From JAYWIG01 sp043789035 (lineage in GTDB: Bacteria > Pseudomonadota > Gammaproteobacteria > Burkholderiales > Burkholderiaceae_E), in contig JAYWIG010000087.1 in the NCBI GenBank assembly GCA_043789035.1, positions 1-15,487 of the forward strand: 15,487 nt of DNA. The letters run 5' to 3'. Under the pieces are notes generated by a model, which worked only from the letters and a program-made list of their open reading frames with translations, did not search any database and had not been told where the DNA came from. Both the position numbers and the translations under genes were made by a program. Shown here in pieces: positions 6,969-14,427 of the stretch; within the stretch, counting starts at the first letter, position 1; every line of letters begins with the position of its first letter.

Positions 6969-9701
6969 CTACGCATGCGCCGGGTTAGCTTTATCTATAT
7001 TGATGTTGTACTTCTTGATAGCTTTTGCTACCAAGCCCGCATCAACAGTTCCCTCGTCGGCCAAAGCTTTCAAGGTTGCCACGGCTACAAAATGCCTATC
7101 TACTTCAAAATGCTCACGCAGTTTCGCCCTGAAATCTGAGCGGCCAAAACCATCCGTACCGAGCACTCGATATTCACGATTCTTAGGCATAAACGGACGA
7201 ATCTGATCAGCGAAAAGTTTCATGTAATCGCTACTTGCAACGATAGGGCCTGAAGTCTTTTCGAACATCTTCGTTACGTATGGCACTTTTACTTTCGCCG
7301 AAGGGTTCAACAAGTTCCAACGCTCGCAATCCAAACCGTCACGACGCAACTCGGTGAAGCTAGTCATACTCCACACATCCGCCGCTACGCCCCAATCGCT
7401 TTCCAGCAACTCGGAGGCTGCCATCACTTCGCGCAAAATCGTGCCCGAGCCAAGGAGCTGAGCACGTGGCTTTGCTTTATCAATACCCTTGGTGCCTGCT
7501 TTCTTGAGCAAGTAGCCACCCTTAATAATGCCCTCTTCGTCACCTTTTGTTAGACCCGGGTGAGCATAGTTTTCGTTCATTACAGTAAGGTAGTAGAACA
7601 CGTTCTCTTGCTTCTCAACCATGCGCTTCAAACCGTCATGCATGATCACAGCAAGTTCATGGGCAAACGTAGGGTCGTAACTCACGCAGTTAGGAATGGT
7701 GGACGACAATATATGACTGTGGCCATCTTCGTGTTGTAAACCCTCGCCGTTCAAAGTCGTTCTTCCAGCAGTACCGCCAAGCAAGAAGCCTCGGGCTTGC
7801 ATATCGCCAGCTGCCCATGCGAGGTCACCTACGCGTTGGAAGCCAAACATCGAATAATAGATGTAGAAAGGGATCATCACGCGATTGTTGGTCGAATAGG
7901 ATGTTGCAGCTGCAATCCAGGAGCTAAACGCACCCGCTTCGTTAATACCTTCTTCTAAAATTTGGCCCTGCGCATCTTCCCGGTAATACATTACTTGATC
8001 TTTATCAACTGGCGTGTACTTCTGGCCTTCATGGGCATATATACCGAGTTGACGGAACATGCCTTCCATACCAAAGGTACGCGCCTCATCCGGCACGATA
8101 GGCACTATGCGCGGCCCAAGTACTTTATCGCGAAGTAACCCAGTTAGAGCACGAACGAAAGCTTGTGTGGTGGAAATTTCACGGCCTTCGGCGGTAGCTT
8201 CTAATACTGGTGCAAAAACTTCTAGTCCGGGCACGGCAAGTTTCTCATCGGCATTACGGCGACGCGTGGGCAAGTAGCCACCCAACGCTTTGCGCCGCTC
8301 ATGCATATACTTCATCTCAGGCGAATCTTCGCTAGGTTTAAAAAACGGCACTTCCTCAACTTTATCGTCAGGAATTGGGATATTGAAACGATCTCTAAAT
8401 TCGCGAATCGAATCCGTATCAAGCTTTTTTAGCTGATGCGTTGGGTTCTTCGCTTCACCCGCTTTACCCATGCCATAACCTTTAACAGTCTTAGCAAGAA
8501 TTACCGTTGGCTGGCCCTTGTGCTTTGTGGCAGAATCGAACGCTGCATACACCTTATGCGGATCATGACCACCACGGTTTAAGCGCCAAATGTCTTCATC
8601 GGTCATGCGCGAAACCATCTCAAGCAAAGCTGGGTGCTTACCGAAGAAGTTCTTACGGACATAAGCACCATCGTTTGCTTTGCACGCCTGGTATTCGCCA
8701 TCAACGGTGTCCATCATCACTTTTTGCAAGATGCCATCTTTGTCACGCGCCAAAAGCGGGTCCCAATAAGAGCCCCAAATAAGCTTAATGACATTCCAGC
8801 CGGCACCGCGAAACTCACCTTCAAGTTCTTGAATAATTTTGCCGTTACCGCGCACAGGCCCATCTAAGCGTTGCAGGTTACAGTTCACAACGAACACAAG
8901 ATTATCGAGTTTTTCGCGGGTCGCTAAACCGATAGCACCTAATGATTCCGGCTCATCCATCTCACCGTCACCGCAGAATACCCAGACTTTTCGGTTGCTA
9001 GTATCAGCAATGCCGCGAGCGTGTAAATATTTCAAAAACCGCGCTTGATAAATTGCCATCAATGGGCCTAAACCCATGGACACAGTGGGAAACTGCCAAA
9101 AATCTGGCATTAACTTTGGGTGAGGGTAAGACGACAAACCTTTGCCATCGACTTCTTGCCTAAAGCTATCGAGCTGACCTTCGGTCAGTCGTCCTTCAAC
9201 GAAAGCGCGTGCGTAGATGCCGGGCGATGTATGCCCTTGGAAGTAAACTAAATCGCCGCCATGGCCTTCATGCTCGGCATTCCAGAAATGGTTCATTCCG
9301 GCACCAATCATCGTCGCTAAAGAAGCAAACGATGCAATATGCCCACCTAGACCTCCACCGTCTGGTGGAGCGACTTTGTTAGCTCTAACGACCATTGCCA
9401 TTGCGTTCCAGCGAATGATTGACCGAATACGCTCTTCGAACTCGGCATTACCCGGCGAACGTACTTCTAACGCTGCAGGAATCGTGTTCACATAAGGCGT
9501 ATTAGCCGAATAAGGAATATAGGCACCGCTAATTCGCGCCTTGGCAACCATTTTTTCTAATAGGTAGTGCGCCCGCTCTGGCCCTTCGCGCTCGATGACT
9601 GCTTGCAAGGCGTCTAACCACTCATGCGTTTCTAACGCATCAATATCGGCAGGATCATTCGCTGCATTCAAAGCAGCGATATTAGAAGGTAAAGCGGACA
9701 T
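6969..9701 (-). CDS. aceE: Pyruvate dehydrogenase E1 component, homodimeric type
   Basis: E1 is the thiamine diphosphate enzyme that decarboxylates pyruvate and reductively acetylates the lipoyl group of E2. At 910 residues it is slightly longer than E. coli AceE (887). Key positions are visible: GDGEMDEPES at 244-253 with N275 and Q277 (NCNLQ) for Mg-ThDP; H121 in GGHIASFAS and H157 in YFQGHTSPG, matching E. coli H106 and H142 with a constant 15-residue offset; and the mobile-loop His in KNPTHQLKK. The C-terminal transketolase-like part includes GHSHILSSTIPNC. The start is supported by a strong AAGGAGA Shine-Dalgarno sequence (9706-9712 on the minus strand) at ideal spacing. It is the first gene of the aceE-aceF-BPH-lpdA operon and is divergent from a two-component system, with inverted repeats in the shared 256-nt control region. 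Confidence 0.98.
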   Translation of the reverse strand: MSALPSNIAALNAANDPADIDALETHEWLDALQAVIEREGPERAHYLLEKMVAKARISGAYIPYSANTPYVNTIPAALEVRSPGNAEFEERIRSIIRWNAMAMVVRANKVAPPDGGGLGGHIASFASLATMIGAGMNHFWNAEHEGHGGDLVYFQGHTSPGIYARAFVEGRLTEGQLDSFRQEVDGKGLSSYPHPKLMPDFWQFPTVSMGLGPLMAIYQARFLKYLHARGIADTSNRKVWVFCGDGEMDEPESLGAIGLATREKLDNLVFVVNCNLQRLDGPVRGNGKIIQELEGEFRGAGWNVIKLIWGSYWDPLLARDKDGILQKVMMDTVDGEYQACKANDGAYVRKNFFGKHPALLEMVSRMTDEDIWRLNRGGHDPHKVYAAFDSATKHKGQPTVILAKTVKGYGMGKAGEAKNPTHQLKKLDTDSIREFRDRFNIPIPDDKVEEVPFFKPSEDSPEMKYMHERRKALGGYLPTRRRNADEKLAVPGLEVFAPVLEATAEGREISTTQAFVRALTGLLRDKVLGPRIVPIVPDEARTFGMEGMFRQLGIYAHEGQKYTPVDKDQVMYYREDAQGQILEEGINEAGAFSSWIAAATSYSTNNRVMIPFYIYYSMFGFQRVGDLAWAAGDMQARGFLLGGTAGRTTLNGEGLQHEDGHSHILSSTIPNCVSYDPTFAHELAVIMHDGLKRMVEKQENVFYYLTVMNENYAHPGLTKGDEEGIIKGGYLLKKAGTKGIDKAKPRAQLLGSGTILREVMAASELLESDWGVAADVWSMTSFTELRRDGLDCERWNLLNPSAKVKVPYVTKMFEKTSGPIVASSDYMKLFADQIRPFMPKNREYRVLGTDGFGRSDFRAKLREHFEVDRHFVAVATLKALADEGTVDAGLVAKAIKKYNINIDKANPAHA

Positions 9702-9783
9702 GGAGTCTCCTTTTATAAGTTGCTGCGATTTTAGGTAGGTGGCTCTAAAAATTCAACACATATTTTCATCATAGGGAATTAGA

Positions 9784-9798
9784 TTTCATATTATGAAA
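9784..9798. promoter_or_regulatory. 15-bp palindrome upstream of aceE, candidate operator
   Basis: TTTCATATTATGAAA is a perfect 7-bp inverted repeat around one central base, about 83-97 nt upstream of the aceE start. AT-rich hexamers such as CATAAT on the minus strand overlap it, so a bound protein could directly affect the aceE promoter. No promoter could be fixed with confidence. The divergent FixJ-type regulator is a candidate ligand by position only. Confidence 0.45.
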
Positions 9799-9842
9799 AC
9801 AAACCGTGGTTTTTAATCAAAATCCAATATTTATATTCGATC

Positions 9843-9877
9843 TAGGGATGCACCGTACAAGTCTCGGTGCATCCTTA
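9843..9877. repeat. Inverted repeat GGATGCACCG-N9-CGGTGCATCC in the divergent control region
   Basis: A perfect 10-bp inverted repeat (9846-9855 and 9865-9874) is separated by 9 nt. It extends to 13 bp if one G-T pair is allowed. It lies 22 nt before a candidate promoter of the histidine kinase gene and about 145 nt before aceE. No U tract follows on either strand, so an operator (two half sites about two helical turns apart, centre to centre 19 bp) or an RNA leader hairpin is more likely than a terminator. Confidence 0.5.
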
Positions 9878-9898
9878 GTGATTACCCTAAGCCCAACT

Positions 9899-9927
9899 TT
9901 GTCGTGCCTTTAGACTCAATTTCTAAT
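9899..9927 (+). promoter_or_regulatory. Candidate sigma-70 promoter of the kinase-regulator operon
   Basis: TTGTCG (9899-9904, 4/6 to the -35 consensus) and TCTAAT (9922-9927, 5/6 to the -10 consensus) are separated by exactly 17 nt. Transcription would begin near 9934, giving a leader of about 24 nt before the kinase ATG. The inverted repeat at 9846-9874 lies directly upstream. Confidence 0.45.
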
Positions 9928-9957
9928 AGACAATAGCACCTGACACACAAAAAAAGC

Positions 9958-12759
9958 ATGGTATTTAAAAAGCCCTTATCACCGTTGACAGTTCGCTCGG
10001 AAGAACAAGCCATCCGCTGGTTTACTTTCACGCACGCGATTGGCCTGCTGCTTTTCGTGGGTTTAATGGCATCTTTCTTCTGGTATTTGCATATATCGGA
10101 ACAAGAACAGCAGCGACAGTCGCTGTTTCGAGATGTGGAATGGGCACAGCAAAACATTCGGTTGAGGCTTTCAGACGCGAAAGACTTAGCAGCTCAATAT
10201 TCACCGGAGTGGGCTAGCTATTCAGTGACAGAAACCATGTCGGCCGAGCCGCAGCGCAATAACGGTATTCGCGCATTTCTCAATCAATTCTCCGAGGTCA
10301 CCTACGTGTCGATGGTTGATGCCAATCGAAAAATCGTGTGGCATTTACCCGCTCGTTCAGAATCTTCAAACAACGCTCAGCAAGCCGGCGCTGAGCTCGA
10401 AGGCTCGGCGGGTTTTACCGCCTACACTGAAGCGAGAGAAAGTCGAAAAGTTGTTTTCAGCTACCCAATTAGCTCGCAAAGCAATGAAGTCATTATAGAA
10501 ATGCACATACCGGACTTATCGTCGAACAATGCAAAGTCCGGAACATCGCTAATCGTTGGCCTTTCTCTCTCGCGTTTAATTACCCAAGCGGTATCGAGCG
10601 AAATTCGGAGCCGATATGAAATCAGCTTGCTAGATCAAGGTGGCAACCGCTTAATCAGTACATCCCCACGAACAATCTTCGCTGAGAACTTCAGCTACGA
10701 GCTGCCACTTGACCCTCCTGGCCACGGCATTCGGCTTCGAGCGACTCACTTCGAAGGCGGAAGCCAACTATTAAATAACAGGCTCGTATATGCCCTGATT
10801 GGTATGTCTTTAGCAGTTGCACTCGGTATGATGCTTGTCTGGCAACACACCCGGCGAAGGTTAAGGGCAGAAAATGAGCGCGATCGGCTGTTTATGCTAT
10901 CGCTGGATTTACTGTGCGTAATTGCTGAAGATGGTTCGCTACTAAAAATCAACCCCGCATTCTCATCTGAGTTTCCGAGTGCTACAACCGTTACACGGTT
11001 ACCGGAGCTAGTTCACCCCGCTGATCGGAGATTCACGCATAACGCACTCTCCGGCACGGATGACAGCGCGATTTTCGAAGCGCGAACCAATCGCGATCAA
11101 CCTCTGTCAACAGACGAAGAAACTACTCGCTGGTTATCATGGTCGATGCGAAGGGATTCACGTAGCAATCCACCGCAGTGGTATTGCGTTGCGCACGACA
11201 TCACTAAACGTAAAGAAGCAGAAACCGCTCTTGCAGTAGAAATTGCCTTTCGAAAAGCCATGGAAGACTCTATGGTGACGGGCATGCGCGCCTTCGACTT
11301 GGAGGGCCGCGTCACCTACGTGAACCGTGCATTTTGTAGCATGGTAGGCCTTGAGGAAATTGAGTTAATCGGACGAACAGCTCCCTTTCCGTATTGGCCT
11401 ACAAATGACATTCCCGGGCATTCTAAAAACTTGGAGCTTATTTTGTCAGGCGCAGCACCCGCTAGTGGTTTGGAGGTAACGGTTCAGAGAAAAGACGGTA
11501 GTTGTTTCGATGCTCGCATGTATGTATCACCGCTGATTGATGCCTCGGGCCATCAGTCTGGCTGGATGACTTCGATGACCGATATCACCGAGCCGAAAAG
11601 AGTTCGCCAAGCGCTTACTGATGCTCAAGACCGCTTTACCACTGTTCTCGATGAGCTAGAGCCTGCAGTATCCGTGCTTGATGCAAAAGGTGAGTTGCTA
11701 TTTAGCAATCAAGCCTATCAGCGTATTTTCGGCAATTCAAGTCAAGGCCAAGAAAGGCTGCGTAGTGCACGAGAGCTCGAGACAGAAATTGATCGCAACT
11801 TAGAAGCGGAATTGACTAGTAGCGCCAATCCGACCAACAGCAGTGTAGAGATTTTTGATCAAGCAACCGCTCGTTGGTTCGACGTTCGCCTACGGCCGAT
11901 TCGCTGGGTAGATCAATCGGAAGTTACAATGATGATGGCGACTGACATTACCCGCCGCCATCATGCAGAGCAAACCCAGCGGGAACAAGGCGAAAAACTG
12001 CAACATACCTCGCGCCTAGTGACTATGGGTGAAATGGCGTCATCCTTGGCACATGAATTGAACCAACCACTCTCAGCGATTGCCAATTATTGCATGGGTT
12101 TAGCCGCCAGAATACGCTCGAAAACCCTAAGCGGTGCTCCCATCGATTCTGAGGAAACCTTAGACGCATTGAAGAAAACCTCAGGCCAAGCGGAGCGCGC
12201 TGGTTTAGTCATTAAACGCATCCGTGAGTTCGTAAAACGTTCAGAACCGGAGAGGCGAAAATGTCTCATCACTGACGTGGTTGGCAATGCCCTAACACTG
12301 GTTGAGATCGAAGCTAAGCGGGTGAATATTCGTATCGATACCAGCATGCCCGATCCTGCCGCTAACGTATGGGCCGACCCGATTTTGATCGAGCAGGTAC
12401 TCATCAATCTGCTCAAAAACGCTATCGAATCGATGCGCACTAGTACCAACAAAACGAAAAGCAAGCTCTACTTGAAGGTTCAGTGCGCTGATGAAAGCGC
12501 CAAGTTTGAGGTAAGAGATTTTGGCTCTGGTGTACCGGACAATATCGAAACAAAATTGTTTCAACCATTCTTTTCGACAAAAGTCGAAGGTATGGGAATG
12601 GGATTAAATATTTGCCGCTCTATCGTCGAAGCGCATCAAGGACGATTGTATTTAGAGCGTCACATTGACGGCACCTCATTTATATTCACCTTGCCGCTAG
12701 CAGCATCGATCTCCCAAGATAACAAGCAGCAACAAGAAACCCCTGAACAAATCCTATGA
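9958..12759 (+). CDS. Membrane-bound three-PAS sensor histidine kinase
   Basis: This 933-residue kinase has a membrane segment at about 26-46, a periplasmic sensor region of about 230 residues and a second membrane segment at about 275-295. Three cytoplasmic PAS/PAC domains follow (about 309-420, 430-545 and 556-668); the first two end in DIT-K/E-type PAC signatures. The HisKA domain has phosphoacceptor H699 in SSLAHELNQPLSAIANY. The ATPase domain has N821 in NLLKNA, the G1 box DFGSG at 854-858 and the G2 box GMGMG at 878-882. The kinase core is of the FixL/DctB group that pairs with FixJ-like regulators. The periplasmic domain was not recognised, so the signal is unknown; a small carboxylate or energy/redox signal is a guess. 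It is divergent from aceE and overlaps the regulator start by 4 nt (ATGA). No clear Shine-Dalgarno sequence precedes the ATG, only an A-run, so the exact start is less certain. Confidence 0.93.
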   Translation: MVFKKPLSPLTVRSEEQAIRWFTFTHAIGLLLFVGLMASFFWYLHISEQEQQRQSLFRDVEWAQQNIRLRLSDAKDLAAQYSPEWASYSVTETMSAEPQRNNGIRAFLNQFSEVTYVSMVDANRKIVWHLPARSESSNNAQQAGAELEGSAGFTAYTEARESRKVVFSYPISSQSNEVIIEMHIPDLSSNNAKSGTSLIVGLSLSRLITQAVSSEIRSRYEISLLDQGGNRLISTSPRTIFAENFSYELPLDPPGHGIRLRATHFEGGSQLLNNRLVYALIGMSLAVALGMMLVWQHTRRRLRAENERDRLFMLSLDLLCVIAEDGSLLKINPAFSSEFPSATTVTRLPELVHPADRRFTHNALSGTDDSAIFEARTNRDQPLSTDEETTRWLSWSMRRDSRSNPPQWYCVAHDITKRKEAETALAVEIAFRKAMEDSMVTGMRAFDLEGRVTYVNRAFCSMVGLEEIELIGRTAPFPYWPTNDIPGHSKNLELILSGAAPASGLEVTVQRKDGSCFDARMYVSPLIDASGHQSGWMTSMTDITEPKRVRQALTDAQDRFTTVLDELEPAVSVLDAKGELLFSNQAYQRIFGNSSQGQERLRSARELETEIDRNLEAELTSSANPTNSSVEIFDQATARWFDVRLRPIRWVDQSEVTMMMATDITRRHHAEQTQREQGEKLQHTSRLVTMGEMASSLAHELNQPLSAIANYCMGLAARIRSKTLSGAPIDSEETLDALKKTSGQAERAGLVIKRIREFVKRSEPERRKCLITDVVGNALTLVEIEAKRVNIRIDTSMPDPAANVWADPILIEQVLINLLKNAIESMRTSTNKTKSKLYLKVQCADESAKFEVRDFGSGVPDNIETKLFQPFFSTKVEGMGMGLNICRSIVEAHQGRLYLERHIDGTSFIFTLPLAASISQDNKQQQETPEQIL

Positions 12760-13322
12760 CAAACAGTGTTTTTGTAATTGATGATGACGAAGCCGTGCGC
12801 GATTCTTTGCGATGGCTGCTGGAAGCAAATAGTTTTACCACTCGCATTTTTGATAGTGCTGAAGCGTTCTTGGCCTACTACAAACCCGAAATGCAAGGTT
12901 GTGTGGTTGCCGATGTTCGAATGCCTGAAATGGGCGGCATTGAGCTGCAGGAGGAAATTAAGAAACGTGGCTGGCCTCTTCCCGTCATTCTCATTACGGG
13001 GCATGGAGATGTACCGATGGCAGTGTCCTCCATCAAAAAAGGCGCTTACGACTTTATTGAGAAGCCGTTCAATGATGAGCAGCTATGCACAATCGTGCGG
13101 GCCGCCTTAGCATCAACATTAAACCCCTTGCTAGCCAAGTTAACAGGCCGGGAAGTTCAGGTTCTCGATCGCATCGTCGCCGGGCGCTTAAACAAACAAA
13201 TTGCTGATGACTTAAATATCAGCATTAAAACTGTCGAAGCGCATCGGGCAAATATTATGGATAAAGTTGGCGCCCGCAGTATGGCAGAGCTAATGAAAGT
13301 GGCCCTGAATAAAGGCAGCTAA
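12756..13322 (+). CDS. FixJ/NarL-type response regulator
   Basis: This 188-residue two-domain transcription factor has a receiver domain with the acidic pocket D9-D11, phosphoacceptor D53 in VVADVRMPEMGG, T81 in LITGHGD and K103 in IEKPF. A short linker leads to a LuxR-type helix-turn-helix (about 128-183, LTGREVQVLDRI...LNKQIADDLNISIKTVEAHR). The MPEMGG and GHGD signatures place it with FixJ/TodT-type regulators paired with PAS kinases. The start codon lies within the end of the kinase gene (ATGA overlap), so the two are translationally coupled and almost certainly a cognate pair. Targets are not shown by sequence. Because the gene pair is divergent from aceE, the pyruvate dehydrogenase operon is the obvious candidate, possibly through the palindromes at 9784-9798 or 9846-9874. 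Confidence 0.95.
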   Translation: MTNSVFVIDDDEAVRDSLRWLLEANSFTTRIFDSAEAFLAYYKPEMQGCVVADVRMPEMGGIELQEEIKKRGWPLPVILITGHGDVPMAVSSIKKGAYDFIEKPFNDEQLCTIVRAALASTLNPLLAKLTGREVQVLDRIVAGRLNKQIADDLNISIKTVEAHRANIMDKVGARSMAELMKVALNKGS

Positions 13323-13327
13323 AGTCT

Positions 13328-13350
13328 TTCGCCTGAAGCGAATTTCTGTT
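13328..13350 (+). terminator. Weak candidate terminator after the response regulator
   Basis: A 5-bp stem TTCGC/GCGAA with a 5-nt loop begins 6 nt after the regulator stop and is followed by the T-rich stretch TTTCTGTT. The stem is short, so termination here would be partial, and read-through into the tRNA is possible. Confidence 0.3.
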
Positions 13351-13365
13351 TTCCTTAAAACGAGC

Positions 13366-13371
13366 TATAAT
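13366..13371 (+). promoter_or_regulatory. -10 element of the tRNA-Arg gene
   Basis: An exact TATAAT lies 16 nt before the first base of the tRNA, which puts initiation about 9-10 nt upstream of the mature 5' end. No good -35 hexamer is seen 16-18 nt further upstream. Confidence 0.6.
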
Positions 13372-13387
13372 ATTCTTCTTTACAAAT

Positions 13388-13464
13388 GCGGCTGTAGCTC
13401 AGTTGGATAGAGTACTTGGCTACGAACCAAGGGGTCGTGGGTTCAATTCCTGCCAGCCGCACCA
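13388..13464 (+). tRNA. tRNA-Arg, anticodon ACG
   Basis: The 77-nt gene folds into a complete cloverleaf. The acceptor stem is GCGGCTG/CAGCCGC, followed by discriminator A and an encoded CCA. The D arm begins GCTC and has the AGTTGGATA loop. The anticodon stem is CTTGG/CCAAG with loop CTACGAA, so the anticodon is ACG. The T arm has loop TTCAATT and a stem with two G-U pairs. A34 is expected to be edited to inosine by TadA so that CGU, CGC and CGA are read. It has its own -10 element and a strong terminator 18 nt downstream. Confidence 0.98.
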
Positions 13465-13482
13465 AATTTTTAAAAGCAGTGC

Positions 13483-13518
13483 AAAAAGCTCTCGGTAAGT
13501 CATTACCGAGAGCTTTTT
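13483..13518. terminator. Bidirectional rho-independent terminator between tRNA-Arg and the convergent gene
   Basis: A perfect 16-bp inverted repeat (13483-13498 with 13503-13518) has a 4-nt loop GTCA. The core is GCTCTCGGTAA/TTACCGAGAGC, flanked by an A5 run and a T5 run, so each strand gives a hairpin with a U tract. It ends 3 nt before the stop codon of the minus-strand gene and terminates both that gene and the tRNA transcript. Confidence 0.93.
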
Positions 13519-13521
13519 CTT

Positions 13522-14118
13522 TTAGATGTAAACGGCGGAGCCGCCCTTGGAATCCCAAGCTAAACCGGCTGACGATGTGGGCACGGGAATGCCTTCTGCT
13601 GGCTTGCGCGCAAACGCAATTACGTTTACAGCTCTCTTAGCATTTGCTGCTTCTGTTGTTGCACGATGAACCATGCTTGATTGACGCACCCGGCCAACAC
13701 CAACACCAAGAACCAAATCAGGGTAGCGATTTTCGTTAGCATGCGAAATCCTTTTCGAACTGCTCTCTTCGCGAAAACCCTTTAATGTGCCTGTGTACCA
13801 GGCAGCGAACACTTTTGGGCCAGCGTATGGGAACAAGTCACCAAGGTTTAACTTGTGGCCCGATTCGAGAGTCGCTGAAAGCTTTGTCAAATAAAGCCAA
13901 CCATCTTCAATCGTCCATGACGCTTCGATAGGTTTGCCAGCCATTAGCGCAGGGCGTTCGCCAAGCAACTCGAAGTAGCCCTCTAACGGATGATCAGCAA
14001 GTTCAAACTTGCGATCACGGAAATCTAGATAATCGGTAAGGGCAACGGCATGGGTAGTCGTTGAATGATGATTTGCTTGCGGCTGGGAAGCCGTCTGTTC
14101 GAAAGTCGCTGTATTCAT
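13522..14118 (-). CDS. Conserved-looking protein of unknown function, 198 residues
   Basis: I do not recognise a named family. The protein is soluble, with no signal peptide or membrane segment. Residues 1-25 are a polar Thr/Gln/His-rich leader. A compact core of about 26-115 contains the order FELADHPLEGYF, a SWTIEDGWLYLTKL strand pair, LDLFP-like LGDLFPYAGPKVFAAWYTGTL and then a charged stretch. This layout (a Trp-x-Ile-x-Asp-Gly-x-Leu-Tyr-Leu segment followed by a Phe-Ala-x-Trp-x-x-Gly-Thr-Leu segment) recalls uncharacterised beta-rich proteins found scattered in proteobacteria. Residues 116-198 are basic then Gly/Ser-rich with no motif. The ATG is preceded by AGGA about 5 nt upstream, and the gene ends directly against a strong terminator, so it is probably real and monocistronic. 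Function is unknown. Confidence 0.75.
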   Translation of the reverse strand: MNTATFEQTASQPQANHHSTTTHAVALTDYLDFRDRKFELADHPLEGYFELLGERPALMAGKPIEASWTIEDGWLYLTKLSATLESGHKLNLGDLFPYAGPKVFAAWYTGTLKGFREESSSKRISHANENRYPDLVLGVGVGRVRQSSMVHRATTEAANAKRAVNVIAFARKPAEGIPVPTSSAGLAWDSKGGSAVYI

Positions 14119-14134
14119 GTTTTCCTGTCCCTAT

Positions 14135-14149
14135 TGCCATCTTATGGCA
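14135..14149. promoter_or_regulatory. Short palindrome in front of the 198-residue gene, possible operator
   Basis: TGCCAT-CTT-ATGGCA is a perfect 6-bp inverted repeat, 17 nt upstream of the gene start. A further GGCAT copy follows at 14156-14160, giving three half sites in about 26 nt. It could be an operator overlapping the promoter or leader. No clear promoter hexamers are seen. Confidence 0.25.
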
Positions 14150-14427
14150 TGTCTTGGCATCAACGTTTTTATATTGCGTACATTCAGTCTTCTGCTGAAT
14201 TGTTTGCGTTGACTCAGGATGAACCGATTGCATTAAAGCCACCGAGCATAAGCGACGAACAAACACTCAGCCCAGATGAACGGCTATTGCATGTAGGTTT
14301 ATTAAAACGCTATGCCGTCAATCGGGCCAACGAGACCCTCACTTCGTTAGGCAAAGCGATGCCAGCTAAATCCCCTAATTTGCCTAACTCAGGTGTCGCC
14401 TCAATCTTGCCTAGCGGATCGAATTGA
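14149..14427 (+). CDS. Doubtful small ORF overlapping the plsB 3' end
   Basis: An ATG-started frame of 92 codons begins MSWHQRFYIAYIQSSAELF. Its first 54 codons lie in the 191-nt gap between the unknown gene and plsB and have protein-like composition, with no low-complexity runs. The rest lies antisense to the last 39 codons of plsB and looks like a shadow frame. There is no Shine-Dalgarno sequence, and no homologous family was recognised. It may be an unexpressed frame, the relic of a gene cut by rearrangement, or a small divergent gene. Confidence 0.2.
   Translation: MSWHQRFYIAYIQSSAELFALTQDEPIALKPPSISDEQTLSPDERLLHVGLLKRYAVNRANETLTSLGKAMPAKSPNLPNSGVASILPSGSN

Noticed and set aside
9702..9957. 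Riboswitch in the aceE leader
   Set aside because: The minus-strand leader is AT-rich with one simple palindrome and no multi-helix conserved fold that I can recognise.
13388..13530. Genomic-island attachment site at the tRNA-Arg 3' end
   Set aside because: No second copy of the tRNA 3' end and no integrase gene is visible in the window, and the repeat just downstream is a simple terminator.
13355..13558. 67-codon minus-strand frame across the tRNA gene
   Set aside because: It is antisense to tRNA-Arg and includes the RLAGIEPTTP string, a familiar false translation of tRNA genes in databases.
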